Below, one piece after another: positions 16,397 to 25,296 of a stretch of DNA of 64,000 nt. Made by a program: the position numbers and the translations under genes. Source of the DNA: an uncultured Paracoccaceae bacterium (GTDB lineage Bacteria > Pseudomonadota > Alphaproteobacteria > Rhodobacterales > Rhodobacteraceae); assembly GCA_947497985.1 (NCBI GenBank), contig CANMIX010000011.1:62001-126000 (forward strand), read 5' to 3'. Numbering within the stretch: the first letter of the stretch is position 1; each line of letters begins with the position of its first letter. The notes beneath the pieces were generated by a model that saw only the letters and a list, made by a program, of their open reading frames with translations, searched no databases and had not been told where the DNA came from.

Positions 16397-18667
16397 ATGT
16401 CTGAGACCAAGACCCTGCGTGAAGACGCGTTGAACTACCATGAATTCCCGCGCCCCGGTAAGCTGGAGATCCGCGCCACCAAGCCGATGGAAAACGGCCG
16501 CGATCTTGCACGCGCCTATTCACCAGGCGTGGCCGAAGCCTGCGTGGAAATCGCCAAAGATCCCACCACCGCAGCCAAATACACCGCCCGTGGGAACCTG
16601 GTCGCTGTGGTCACCAATGGATCTGCGGTTCTGGGACTGGGCAACATCGGTGCACTGGCGTCAAAACCAGTGATGGAAGGCAAGGCCGTTCTGTTCAAGA
16701 AATTCGCCAGCATCGACTGTTTTGACATCGAAGTGAATGAGACAGACCCCGAAAAACTGGCCGATATCGTCTGTGCGCTGGAGCCAACCTTTGGTGCCAT
16801 CAACTTGGAAGACATCAAAGCACCTGATTGTTTTATCGTGGAAAAACTGTGCCGCGAGCGGATGAACATTCCGGTCTTTCACGACGACCAACACGGCACG
16901 GCCATTGTTGTTGGCGCGGCGGCCACCAATGCGCTCAAGGTCGCAGGCAAGTCTTTTGCGGACATCAAAGTTGTCTCCACCGGCGGCGGCGCTGCGGGTA
17001 TCGCCTGCCTGAATATGTTGCTGACACTCGGGGTGAAGCGCGAAAACGTCTGGCTCTGTGATATCGAAGGGCTTGTCTATGAGGGTCGCGAGAAAGATAT
17101 GACCCCGCAAAAAGCGGAATACGCCCAAGGGACCGCGGCCGCGTCACTGGATGATGTGATTGACGGTGCGGATCTGTTCCTGGGCTTGTCTGGTCCCGGC
17201 GTTTTGAAACCCGAAATGGTGGCCAAGATGGCGGATCGGCCGATCATCTTTGCCCTGGCGAACCCGACGCCCGAAATCATGCCCGAAGAAGCCCGCGCTG
17301 TAAAACCGGATGCGATCATCGCAACCGGCCGCAGCGACTTTCCAAATCAGGTCAACAACGTCCTGTGTTTCCCCTTTATCTTCCGGGGGGCGTTGGATGT
17401 TGGTGCGACCGAGATCAACGAAGAGATGAAGGTCGCCTGTGTCGAGGGCATCGCCGAACTGGCGCGCGCCACCACCAGCGCCGAGGCCGCCGCAGCCTAT
17501 AAAGGGGAACAACTGACATTTGGGGCGGATTACCTGATCCCAAAACCCTTTGACCCACGCCTGTCCGAGGTTGTCGCCAAGGCCGTGGCCAAAGCAGCGA
17601 TGGAGACCGGCGTCGCAACCCGCCCCATGGATCTGGAAAACTATCGCGATCAGCTGAACGCTGGTGTCTTCAAATCCGCCATGCTGATGCGCCCGGTCTT
17701 TCAGGCCGCGGCCACCGCCAGCCGTCGCATCGTCTTTGCCGAGGGTGAAGATGAACGCGTTCTGCGCGCAGCCCAGGCGATCCTGGAGGAGACCACCGAA
17801 CGCCCCATCCTGATCGGCCGTCCGGATGTGATCAACCAACGCTGTGAACGCCTTGGCCTGTCGATCCGTCCAGACCGTGAATTTGAGCTGGTGAACCCCG
17901 AAAACGATCCCCGTTACCGCGACTATTGGGGCACCTATCACGAGCTGATGGCGCGCAAAGGTGGCACACCGGATCTTGCCCGAGCAATCATGCGCACCAA
18001 CACCACCGCGATCGGCTCTGTCATGGTGCATCGCGGCGACGCCGACAGTTTGATCTGCGGCACCTTTGGTGAATACCGCTGGCACCTGAACTACGTGACA
18101 CAAGTTCTGGGCAATGAGACCTATCAACCAGACGGTGCCCTGTCCCTGATGATCCTCGAAGATGGCCCACTGTTCCTGGCAGATACCCACGTCTGGTCCC
18201 TGCCCACCCCGGAACAACTGGCAAGCGTCGCCATTGGCGCCGCACGTCACGCCCGTCGGTTCGGGGTTGAACCCAAGATCGCATTCTGCTCGCAGTCGCA
18301 ATTTGGCAACCAAGGCGCAGGCTCCGGTAAACGTCTACGAGACGCGATCACCCTGCTTGATGGAATGGACACTGACTTCCAATACGAGGGCGAGATGAAC
18401 ATCGACGCCGCACTGGATGCAGAACTGCGCGAACGCCTGTTGCCGGGCAACCGTCTGACTGGTGCCGCAAACGTGTTGATCTTTGGTCATGCGGACGCGG
18501 CCTCTGGTGTGCGCAATATCCTCAAGACCAAGGGCAACGGCCTGGCCGTCGGCCCCATCCTGATGGGCATGGGCAATCGCGCGCATATTGTGACCCCTTC
18601 TGTCACCGCGCGCGGTTTGCTGAATATGGCAGCTATTGCGGGCACCCCAGTTGCCCACTACGGGTAA
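16397..18667 (+). CDS. maeB: NADP-type malic enzyme fused to a phosphotransacetylase-like domain
   Basis: A 756-residue protein. Residues 1-430 are malic enzyme: [13 protein letters not shown], then [20 protein letters not shown], and the nucleotide-binding [14 protein letters not shown] (about 194-207). Residues 435-756 are a phosphate acetyltransferase-like domain ([19 protein letters not shown] ... [20 protein letters not shown]). This is the MaeB architecture, in which the PTA-like part is thought to be regulatory (acetyl-CoA sensing) rather than catalytic. It decarboxylates malate to pyruvate, supplying NADPH and pyruvate during growth on acetyl-CoA-yielding substrates, which suits the beta-oxidation and PHB genes here. 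GGGAGA precedes the ATG. Confidence 0.96.
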   Translation: MSETKTLREDALNYHEFPRPGKLEIRATKPMENGRDLARAYSPGVAEACVEIAKDPTTAAKYTARGNLVAVVTNGSAVLGLGNIGALASKPVMEGKAVLFKKFASIDCFDIEVNETDPEKLADIVCALEPTFGAINLEDIKAPDCFIVEKLCRERMNIPVFHDDQHGTAIVVGAAATNALKVAGKSFADIKVVSTGGGAAGIACLNMLLTLGVKRENVWLCDIEGLVYEGREKDMTPQKAEYAQGTAAASLDDVIDGADLFLGLSGPGVLKPEMVAKMADRPIIFALANPTPEIMPEEARAVKPDAIIATGRSDFPNQVNNVLCFPFIFRGALDVGATEINEEMKVACVEGIAELARATTSAEAAAAYKGEQLTFGADYLIPKPFDPRLSEVVAKAVAKAAMETGVATRPMDLENYRDQLNAGVFKSAMLMRPVFQAAATASRRIVFAEGEDERVLRAAQAILEETTERPILIGRPDVINQRCERLGLSIRPDREFELVNPENDPRYRDYWGTYHELMARKGGTPDLARAIMRTNTTAIGSVMVHRGDADSLICGTFGEYRWHLNYVTQVLGNETYQPDGALSLMILEDGPLFLADTHVWSLPTPEQLASVAIGAARHARRFGVEPKIAFCSQSQFGNQGAGSGKRLRDAITLLDGMDTDFQYEGEMNIDAALDAELRERLLPGNRLTGAANVLIFGHADAASGVRNILKTKGNGLAVGPILMGMGNRAHIVTPSVTARGLLNMAAIAGTPVAHYG

Positions 18668-18673
18668 ACAAAC

Positions 18674-19246
18674 TCACTCTCTGCGGATCCGCGCCAGGAT
18701 CCGCAGCTTGATCTTGGGTCCGACCAGATTGGCATAACCGTCTGCACCAAAAGCATGTCGATCCAACTCCCCCGTCAACAAAATGCTCAACCGGTCCAGA
18801 TCTGTGACAGCACTACCTCGTTGGCGAAAAAGCTGTGCATCCATCACAATGGGCCGTGTCACGCCCTTGACCGTTAGATCCCCACGCACCTGCGCCTTGT
18901 GTACCGTTCCAGTAATATCGCGTGCGACAAATCGAATACTGCCATGCCGCGCCACGTCCAGAACCTGCGCGCTTTTCATCGCTTCAGTGGCGATCAAAAA
19001 CCCAGCCCGCGCCTGACGGGCATTCAGGGTGACCTCAATCTCGCTGTTTTCAATGCGGTTGAGATCCAGATCCAAATTGGCGGAGGCGACCGGCATTTGC
19101 CCCACCGTTGCCCGACCATCCAAGTAATAGGTGAACCCAACTTCGCTTGTATCCCGTTCCAGCGCATAGAGCTGCGGTGCCGCCGCCAACCTGCCGCATG
19201 ACAGGGCAAGGACCGCGCAGAAAAATAGCTGTTTAAAAAATGACAC
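18674..19246 (-). CDS. periplasmic YceI family protein
   Basis: A 190-residue protein. The GTG at 19246 is chosen because GGAGA lies 6 nt upstream and it gives a clean signal peptide (VSFFKQLFFCAVLALSC ... LAAAPQ); the longer frame would add 22 Arg-rich residues. The mature part is the YceI lipocalin-like beta-barrel: SEVGFTYYLDGRATVGQMPV, then ATEAMKSAQVLDVARHGSI, and DLTVKGVTRPIVM. YceI proteins bind isoprenoid or lipid ligands. The gene converges on maeB with a 6-bp gap. The ligand is unknown. Confidence 0.9.
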   Translation of the reverse strand: MSFFKQLFFCAVLALSCGRLAAAPQLYALERDTSEVGFTYYLDGRATVGQMPVASANLDLDLNRIENSEIEVTLNARQARAGFLIATEAMKSAQVLDVARHGSIRFVARDITGTVHKAQVRGDLTVKGVTRPIVMDAQLFRQRGSAVTDLDRLSILLTGELDRHAFGADGYANLVGPKIKLRILARIRRE

Positions 19247-19415
19247 TCGACGTCTCCGTTGGTTCCTGCGTTCACGCAAGACATAGGGCGACACCGGGCA
19301 ACCTCCGTTCATGTCGCTTCACATTCGCTTGAAGGGCGCGTCGAAAAATGCCCTGACGCAAAACCACCCGCCGTGATTGCGACGTCGACACGTTGGGCGG
19401 GAACCGTGGAGCTGT

Positions 19416-19587
19416 TTTGCAAACTGTGGCACGGTTAGCCCGAGAGTTTGCAGACTTCGCGACTTTGCAAAATTTTCCGCAAGCCTTTTGTAAATCCTGA
19501 AAAGGTAGAGGGAGGTTAGGCAATAAATGCGTTAATTCTTTTACAAAACTTACGAAACACCAGACCGTACGCTTGCCAGTTTGCAAA
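19416..19587 (+). promoter_or_regulatory. cluster of TTTGCAAA boxes upstream of prpE (PccR/ScfR-type)
   Basis: The 378-bp gap 19247-19624 holds perfect TTTGCAAA at 19416-19423, 19464-19471 and 19580-19587, with near matches TTTGCAGA (19447-19454), TTTGTAAA (19487-19494) and TTTACAAA (19540-19547). TTTGCAAA is the reported recognition element of the propionyl-CoA/short-chain-acyl regulators PccR and ScfR in Rhodobacter and relatives. The cluster sits directly before propionyl-CoA synthetase. I see no gene in the gap. No scfR/pccR gene is in this window. Confidence 0.72.
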
Positions 19588-19624
19588 CCCGTCGCCTACG
19601 CAAGAGTGAGGGAGGACATTTACC

Positions 19625-21517
19625 ATGGGTTATCGCGATATTTATTCCACGTGGCAGGCCGATCCAGAAGCCTTTTGGATGGACGCCGCCAAGGGGATCG
19701 ACTGGATCAGTGAACCGAAAACCGCGCTCACGGACAAGGGCGACGGGCTCTACGAATGGTTTGCCGATGCCAAGGTGAACACGTGCTGGAACGCGGTGGA
19801 TCGCCATGTGGAGGCAGGTCGCGGTGAGCAGACGGCCATTATATATGACAGCCCCATCACGCATACCAAACGCGAAATCTCATATGTGGAATTGCGCAAC
19901 CGGGTTGCCACGCTGGCCGGCGCTCTGCGGGCCAAAGGTGTCGAAAAGGGCGACCGGGTCATTATCTACATGCCCATGATCCCCGAAGCGTTAGAGGCGA
20001 TGTTGGCCTGTGCCCGTCTGGGTGCTGTACATTCCGTGGTCTTTGGTGGTTTTGCAGCGAATGAGCTGGCGGTGCGGATTGATGATGCCACCCCAAAGGC
20101 GATTGTCGCCGCCTCCTGCGGGATGGAGCCCGGGCGGGTTGTCCATTACAAACCGCTTTTGGACAAGGCGATTGAACTGGCCGACCACAAACCGGATTTC
20201 TGTGTCATCTTCCAACGCGAGCAAGAGGTCGCGCAGCTGATTGAAGGACGCGACTTCAACTGGCATGGGTTCCAATATGGCGTGGAACCCGCCGAATGTG
20301 TTCCTGTCGCAGGCAACCACCCGGCCTATATCCTGTACACGTCCGGCACGACCGGCGCACCCAAGGGCGTGATACGCCATACGGCCGGGCAGCTTGTCGC
20401 CCTCAACTGGTCGATGAAGAACATCTATAATGTGGAGCCCGGCGACGTGTTCTGGGCCGCATCAGATGTGGGCTGGGTCGTCGGGCATTCCTATATCTGC
20501 TATGGACCGCTGATCCACGGCAACACCACCATTGTGTTCGAGGGCAAACCAGTTGGCACCCCGGATGCCGGTACGTTTTGGCGGGTGATCGAGGAACATA
20601 ATGTCACCAGCTTTTTCACAGCACCAACTGCCTTTCGCGCGGTCAAACGCGAGGATCCCACCGGTGCCTGCATCACCAACTATGACCTATCCTGCCTCAA
20701 ACAGGTCTACCTCGCCGGAGAGCGCGCCGACCCCGACACGATCACGTGGGCCCAGCAGCATCTGGATGTCCCAATTGTAGATCACTGGTGGCAGACGGAA
20801 ACAGGATGGGCCATCGCGGCCAACCCGATTGGGATCGAGGAGCTGCCAACCAAGCTTGGCTCGCCCGCGGTGCCCATGCCCGGCTATCAGGTCGAAATCC
20901 TGGATGACGCGGGGCATGCCGTACCCGCAGGCACATTGGGCGCCATTGCAATCAAATTGCCGCTGCCGCCCGGGACCCTGCCCACCCTGTGGAACGCCGA
21001 AGAGCGGTTCCGGAAAAGCTATCTGACCACGTTCCCCGGTTACTATGAGACGGGGGATGCCGGCATGATCGACGAAGACGGCTATATCTCGATCATGGCG
21101 CGCACCGATGATGTGATCAATGTCGCAGGCCACCGCCTGTCCACCGGCGGCATGGAAGAAGTCCTGGCATCCCACCCAGACGTCGCGGAATGCGCGGTGA
21201 TCGGCGTGACGGATGCGCTCAAAGGGCAGCTGCCCATCGGGTTCTTGTGCCTGAATGCCGACTGCCAACGCGAACACAGCGACATCACCAAGGAAGTGGT
21301 CAAACTGGTGCGCGAAAAGATCGGCCCCGTCGCAGCCTTCAAATTGGCCGTCGTGGTGGATCGTCTACCCAAAACGCGTTCTGGCAAAATTTTGCGGGGT
21401 ACGATGGTCAACATCGCCGATAGCGCACCGTTCAAAATGCCCGCGACCATCGATGACCCGGCGATCTTGGACGAAATCAAGACAGCCCTAAAAACCCTGG
21501 GATATGCGCACAGTTAA
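19625..21517 (+). CDS. prpE: propionyl-CoA synthetase
   Basis: A 630-residue acyl-CoA synthetase of the AMP-forming (ANL) family. The N-terminal ACAS_N-type segment (YRDIYSTWQADPEAFWMDAA) is followed by the ATP/AMP signature YILYTSGTTGAPKGV (about 237-251), the DHWWQTETGWAI motif (about 386-397), YYETGDAGMIDEDGY, the hinge, and the C-terminal PKTRSGKILR lysine motif (about 580-589), the site of acetylation and adenylation catalysis. Length and the DHWWQTETGW motif favour propionyl- over acetyl-CoA synthetase, and the TTTGCAAA boxes upstream support this. A GGGAGG ribosome binding site is at 19610-19615. Confidence 0.93.
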   Translation: MGYRDIYSTWQADPEAFWMDAAKGIDWISEPKTALTDKGDGLYEWFADAKVNTCWNAVDRHVEAGRGEQTAIIYDSPITHTKREISYVELRNRVATLAGALRAKGVEKGDRVIIYMPMIPEALEAMLACARLGAVHSVVFGGFAANELAVRIDDATPKAIVAASCGMEPGRVVHYKPLLDKAIELADHKPDFCVIFQREQEVAQLIEGRDFNWHGFQYGVEPAECVPVAGNHPAYILYTSGTTGAPKGVIRHTAGQLVALNWSMKNIYNVEPGDVFWAASDVGWVVGHSYICYGPLIHGNTTIVFEGKPVGTPDAGTFWRVIEEHNVTSFFTAPTAFRAVKREDPTGACITNYDLSCLKQVYLAGERADPDTITWAQQHLDVPIVDHWWQTETGWAIAANPIGIEELPTKLGSPAVPMPGYQVEILDDAGHAVPAGTLGAIAIKLPLPPGTLPTLWNAEERFRKSYLTTFPGYYETGDAGMIDEDGYISIMARTDDVINVAGHRLSTGGMEEVLASHPDVAECAVIGVTDALKGQLPIGFLCLNADCQREHSDITKEVVKLVREKIGPVAAFKLAVVVDRLPKTRSGKILRGTMVNIADSAPFKMPATIDDPAILDEIKTALKTLGYAHS

Positions 21518-21590
21518 CGGTTTAACTGACGCTTTTCGCAGGCTGCCAATCACCTGTTAACCCCTCGTTAACCCATGCCTCTTTTTAGCG

Positions 21591-21613
21591 CGCCGCGGAT
21601 TTCTTCCGCGGCG
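21591..21613 (+). terminator. hairpin downstream of prpE
   Basis: CGCCGCGGA (21591-21599) and TCCGCGGCG (21605-21613) form a perfect 9-bp stem with a 5-nt loop in the prpE-amidase gap. The following sequence is pyrimidine-rich but not a U-run, so termination may be partial. Confidence 0.55.
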
Positions 21614-21676
21614 TCTCTTCGCGTTTTACTTGCAACCTTATGCATGCGTTCTACGCTCCGAATGAGGAGAGAACAC

Positions 21677-23110
21677 ATGAAAAATCAAGAGACCTGGCGC
21701 TTGGACGCCAGCGGGTTAACTGTGTTGACCCGCACAGGAGCAGTGACCGCAGAAAAGATCACATCCGACGCGCTGGAGCGCATGGATGTGGTCAATCCAG
21801 GCCTCAACGCCGTCGTGGAGGCCTTGCATGAAGAGGCATTGGAAACCGCCCAAAAGCTGGACACGGCGCGCGCAAACGGCGTGCCTTGTGGGCCGCTGCA
21901 TGGGGTGCCGGTAACCGTCAAGATCAACGTGGATCAAAAAGGATGCGCCACCTCAAACGGGGTCGTCGCCCTAAAGGACGTGATCGCTCCCGATGACGCA
22001 CCTGTGGTTGCACACCTTAAAAAAGCGGGCGCTGTTATCATCGGGCGCACCAATACCTCTGAATTCTCCTTTCGTGCCGATACCGACAATCCGCTCTTTG
22101 GCCGCACCCATAATCCCTGGGGCTCGTATGTTTCTGCGGGCGGTTCATCCGGTGGTGCAGGCGCGGCCGTCATGGCTGGGATTGGCACATTGGCGCATGG
22201 CAATGACATCGGCGGCTCACTGCGGTTTCCGGCGGCTGCCACCGGTGCCGTGACGTTGAAACCCGGCCTGGGTCGTGTCCCAGCCTGGAACCCGAGCCAA
22301 AGTGCCGAGCGTGGACTGCTGGCACAAAGCATGTCCGTTCAGGGATTGTTAACGCGATCTGCACGGGACCTTGACCTGTCGATGCCGTCGCTGATCGCCG
22401 CGGACCCTCGCGACCCTCTCCACTGCCCCGCGCCCTGGCAAGGCAAACCCATGGATGGCCCCGTTCGGGTGGCATTTACCCGCGAAACATACGGCTATGA
22501 TCTGCACCCCGACGTAGACGCGGCGCTGGAATCTGCGCAGGACGCCTTAGTTGAAGCAGGCTACCGCGTTGAAGAGGTTGAGACGCCGAGCGTGTTCGAG
22601 GCCGGGCGCATTGGTTACCGCGCCCTCCTGGGTGAGGTCAAAACGTTGATGGGGCGCGACATCACCGACATGGGCTCTGAGACCATTCGCGATGTATTCG
22701 CCAGCTATTATCAGGAATTCTCGCCCCTGTGTGGCACCGATCTGTTGCGTGTCATGTCCGAACGCAGCCGTTTCATGCGGGATTGGAACCAGTTTCTGAC
22801 GCGTTATCCGCTGGTTTTGTCGCCCTTCATGTTCCGGCCCTTCTTTGCACCTGGTCGCGATACCGAAGGTCACGACGGGGTGCAGGAAGTTCTGGGCGAA
22901 GCAATCTATTCCTACGCAATGAATTTTCTCGGCCTGCCGGCAGTGTGTTTGCCTGCGCGGCTTGCAACCGGACCCGCAGGCCCACAGCCAATCAATGTGC
23001 AGATCATCGCACAGCGGTGGCGCGAAGACCTCGCCGTTGCGGCCGCCCAAGCGATCGAAGACCGGTTGGGGCAAATGTGTCATCCCCTGTGGGAGATTAT
23101 GGAGGGCTAA
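21677..23110 (+). CDS. amidase-signature family hydrolase
   Basis: A 477-residue protein. The ATG at 21677 follows GAGGAGAG; a longer in-frame start at 21575 would run through the upstream hairpin. The Ser-cisSer-Lys triad of the amidase signature family is visible: Lys82 in VTVKINVDQKG, the cis-Ser in GGSSGGAGAA (155-164), and the nucleophile Ser181 in GNDIGGSLRFPA. The substrate (amide, indoleacetamide, allophanate-like or peptide amide) cannot be predicted. It is not a GatA, because no gatB or gatC is nearby and the C-terminus is diverged. It is probably transcribed separately from prpE. Confidence 0.9.
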   Translation: MKNQETWRLDASGLTVLTRTGAVTAEKITSDALERMDVVNPGLNAVVEALHEEALETAQKLDTARANGVPCGPLHGVPVTVKINVDQKGCATSNGVVALKDVIAPDDAPVVAHLKKAGAVIIGRTNTSEFSFRADTDNPLFGRTHNPWGSYVSAGGSSGGAGAAVMAGIGTLAHGNDIGGSLRFPAAATGAVTLKPGLGRVPAWNPSQSAERGLLAQSMSVQGLLTRSARDLDLSMPSLIAADPRDPLHCPAPWQGKPMDGPVRVAFTRETYGYDLHPDVDAALESAQDALVEAGYRVEEVETPSVFEAGRIGYRALLGEVKTLMGRDITDMGSETIRDVFASYYQEFSPLCGTDLLRVMSERSRFMRDWNQFLTRYPLVLSPFMFRPFFAPGRDTEGHDGVQEVLGEAIYSYAMNFLGLPAVCLPARLATGPAGPQPINVQIIAQRWREDLAVAAAQAIEDRLGQMCHPLWEIMEG

Positions 23111-23131
23111 AGCGCCCTCCACCGTGTTGAC

Positions 23132-24184
23132 CTATAGCGTGCGTTTGCCTTCGGAAGCCCGGGTCGGCACAAGCGCCTGCATCAGACGCCCCATATGCAA
23201 AACACCCACTGGAGCACCGCCTCCATTGGTTACCCGATAAGACGCATCGGTTTTCCCGCCACTCAGCGCGATGACCTGTTCCAGAGTGGCTTCCTGATCG
23301 ATTTCATCCGTGATCGCCTCACCCGTATCAGGCTCCATGATGGATCGCACCCGCAGCACCCGCGCCCGGTTAATGTCCGAGATAAAGTCGACGATATAGT
23401 CATCCTCTGGCTGTAACAGAATATGCTGCGGCTCACCTTGCTGAACGACCTTGCCATCCTTGAGGATCACCAAATGGTCCGCCAGTTTTAGCGCTTCATC
23501 CAAATCATGGCTGATAAAGACGATGGTCTTGGCCAGTTCCTTTTGCAGCTCCAACAACAAGTTCTGCATGTCCGTGCGGATCAGCGGATCCAAAGCTGAG
23601 AAGGCTTCGTCCATCAACATGATCGGGGCATTTGACGTCAGCGCACGGGCAATCCCCACACGCTGCTGCATGCCGCCGGACAGCTGGTGCGGATAGCGGT
23701 CCTCAAACCCGGCGAGCCCCACACGCTCCAACCATTTGATGGCCTCGGCGCGATAAGATTTCGCCTCATCGCCGCGCACAATCGGCGCGAGGGCGACGTT
23801 TTCCAGAACCGTCCGGTGCGGCAACAGCGCGAAATGCTGAAACACCATCGACATCTGCGTGCGTCGCATCTCGCGCAGGGCGGTATCGTCCAGTTCTAGA
23901 ACGTTGTCACCCTGAACCAGCACCTCCCCCGCGGTGGGATCAATCAACCGGTTCACATGGCGGATCAGGGTGGATTTACCAGACCCCGAGAGCCCCATAA
24001 TCACCGTGATCTCACCCTGCTTCATATCGACATTGATATCCTGCAGTCCCAGCACGTGGCCGTGTTTTTCCAGCAGCTCATCCTTGCCCATACCGTCATA
24101 GACATGCTGCATCATGGCCTCGGACTCGGGGCCAAAGATCTTGTACAGTTTGCGGATCGAAATCATCACATCGTTGTTCATCAT
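23132..24184 (-). CDS. choV: quaternary-amine ABC transporter, ATP-binding subunit
   Basis: A 350-residue ATPase of the ProV/OpuAA/ChoV type. Walker A is GLSGSGKST (about 64-72), the Q-loop lies in MVFQHFALLPHRTV, the signature in LSGGMQQRVGIARAL, Walker B in IMLMDEAFSALD, and the switch His in FISHDLDEAL. The C-terminal 80 residues form a CBS-like segment, as in osmoprotectant importers. AGGAGG precedes two adjacent ATGs. It is the last gene of the SBP-permease-ATPase operon reading leftwards. Substrate choice between choline, glycine betaine and proline betaine is not settled by sequence, so the cho symbol is provisional. Confidence 0.93.
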   Translation of the reverse strand: MMNNDVMISIRKLYKIFGPESEAMMQHVYDGMGKDELLEKHGHVLGLQDINVDMKQGEITVIMGLSGSGKSTLIRHVNRLIDPTAGEVLVQGDNVLELDDTALREMRRTQMSMVFQHFALLPHRTVLENVALAPIVRGDEAKSYRAEAIKWLERVGLAGFEDRYPHQLSGGMQQRVGIARALTSNAPIMLMDEAFSALDPLIRTDMQNLLLELQKELAKTIVFISHDLDEALKLADHLVILKDGKVVQQGEPQHILLQPEDDYIVDFISDINRARVLRVRSIMEPDTGEAITDEIDQEATLEQVIALSGGKTDASYRVTNGGGAPVGVLHMGRLMQALVPTRASEGKRTL

Positions 24185-24193
24185 CCGCCCTCC

Positions 24194-25222
24194 TTAATGG
24201 TTCTGCGCCGCGTTAACGCGGGCAACGGCGGATTTGGTGACACGATCCAGCATAACGGCCAGCAGCACAATGCCGAGGCCTGCGACAAGACCGACGCCCA
24301 ATTCAAGGTTGCGAATGCCGCGCAGCACCAGAACACCAAGACCCGGTGCAGAGACCAGCGAAGCAATCACCACCATTGCAAGACTCATCATGATGGTCTG
24401 GTTGATACCGGCCATGATGTTGGGTAGCGCAAGCGGGATTTGTACCTGAAACAGCTTTTGGCGCGGGGTCATGCCAAAGGCCTGCGCGGCCTCCATCACC
24501 TCTTTGTCGACAAGGCGAATGCCAAGGTCGGTCAAACGCACCACCGGCACAATCGCATAGAGGATGATCGCAATGCCATAAAGCTTGCTCTCGGTAACAC
24601 TGAACAGGAAAATTAGCGGGATCAAATAGACAAATGTCGGCAAGGTTTGCAGCATGTCCAAGACCGGCAACATGATCCGTTGCAACCGGTCAGATCGCGA
24701 CATGGCAATGCCAATTGGCACGCCGATCAACACACAGATCGCGGCACAGACAAAGATAATGGCGAGGGTCTCAACCGCATAGGAATAATGGTCGATAAAC
24801 GCCAATGCGCCAAGCGACGCAGCGACAAATCCGACCAGCTTCATCGATTTGGTGACATAGAATGTCAGCAAAAACAAAAGCGGCATGATGACGAACCAAG
24901 GCGCCGACTGGGCCACATACAGCGCGCCATCCAACATCCAGCTGAGCGGTTGCGTGATCGGGTCTAGCACAAAGCGCAACGCATCCTTGATCGCCAGAAA
25001 CCCCTCTTCGAGCCCTTTGGTCAGCTCTCGTGATTTCGGAAAGTTTGTGCAGGCCTCATTCAAAACATCCATCGAAGGGAACGGCAGATCCCAAACAGAG
25101 GTCTCTTTGGCGCCGCCGCCCTGGGCCAAAAGATCCGCCATAGAGAGCGGCGCGGCGCTGCTGCCCGCATCACACCAGTCCCGAAGGCCCAATGTGTCGA
25201 AAAGAAAGTCATAGCTCGCCAT
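24194..25222 (-). CDS. choW: quaternary-amine ABC transporter, permease subunit
   Basis: A 342-residue inner-membrane protein of the ProW/OpuAB type. The start at 25222 follows AAAGGA; a start eleven codons earlier would cross the palindrome at 25232-25248. An N-terminal extension of about 90 residues precedes roughly seven to eight membrane helices (from about 98). The EAA loop that contacts the ATPase is EAAQAFGMTPRQKLFQVQIP (about 255-274). It lies between choX and choV with a 9-bp gap to choV. The long N-terminal tail is common in proline/betaine permeases. Confidence 0.92.
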   Translation of the reverse strand: MASYDFLFDTLGLRDWCDAGSSAAPLSMADLLAQGGGAKETSVWDLPFPSMDVLNEACTNFPKSRELTKGLEEGFLAIKDALRFVLDPITQPLSWMLDGALYVAQSAPWFVIMPLLFLLTFYVTKSMKLVGFVAASLGALAFIDHYSYAVETLAIIFVCAAICVLIGVPIGIAMSRSDRLQRIMLPVLDMLQTLPTFVYLIPLIFLFSVTESKLYGIAIILYAIVPVVRLTDLGIRLVDKEVMEAAQAFGMTPRQKLFQVQIPLALPNIMAGINQTIMMSLAMVVIASLVSAPGLGVLVLRGIRNLELGVGLVAGLGIVLLAVMLDRVTKSAVARVNAAQNH

Positions 25223-25231
25223 AATCTGTCC

Positions 25232-25248
25232 TTTGCGTCTGACGCAAA
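25232..25248. promoter_or_regulatory. TTTGCGTC-T-GACGCAAA palindrome at the choW ribosome binding site
   Basis: A perfect 8+8 dyad (TTTGCGTC 25232-25239, GACGCAAA 25241-25248) abuts and partly overlaps the choW Shine-Dalgarno. The same TGACGCA(A) half-site recurs at 26289-26295, 26441-26448 and as an inverted pair at 26608-26626, so a common DNA- or RNA-binding factor may act across this locus. Confidence 0.4.
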
Positions 25249-25251
25249 ATA

Positions 25252-25283
25252 ACAAACGCCCGCACTTACAGGCGGGCGTTTGT
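25252..25283 (-). terminator. intercistronic hairpin (attenuator) after choX
   Basis: ACAAACGCCCGC (25252-25263) and GCGGGCGTTTGT (25272-25283) form a perfect 12-bp stem with an 8-nt loop. Reading with the operon (reverse strand) it is followed by TTATTTTG. It lies 13 bp after the binding-protein gene and before the permease, the usual place for a partial terminator or 3-prime stabiliser that gives excess binding protein. Confidence 0.75.
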
Positions 25284-25296
25284 CGTTTTAGTCGTA

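Noticed and set aside
17144-18313. 389-codon frame antisense to maeB
   Set aside because: The maeB product is unmistakable across its full length; the antisense protein shows no motif.
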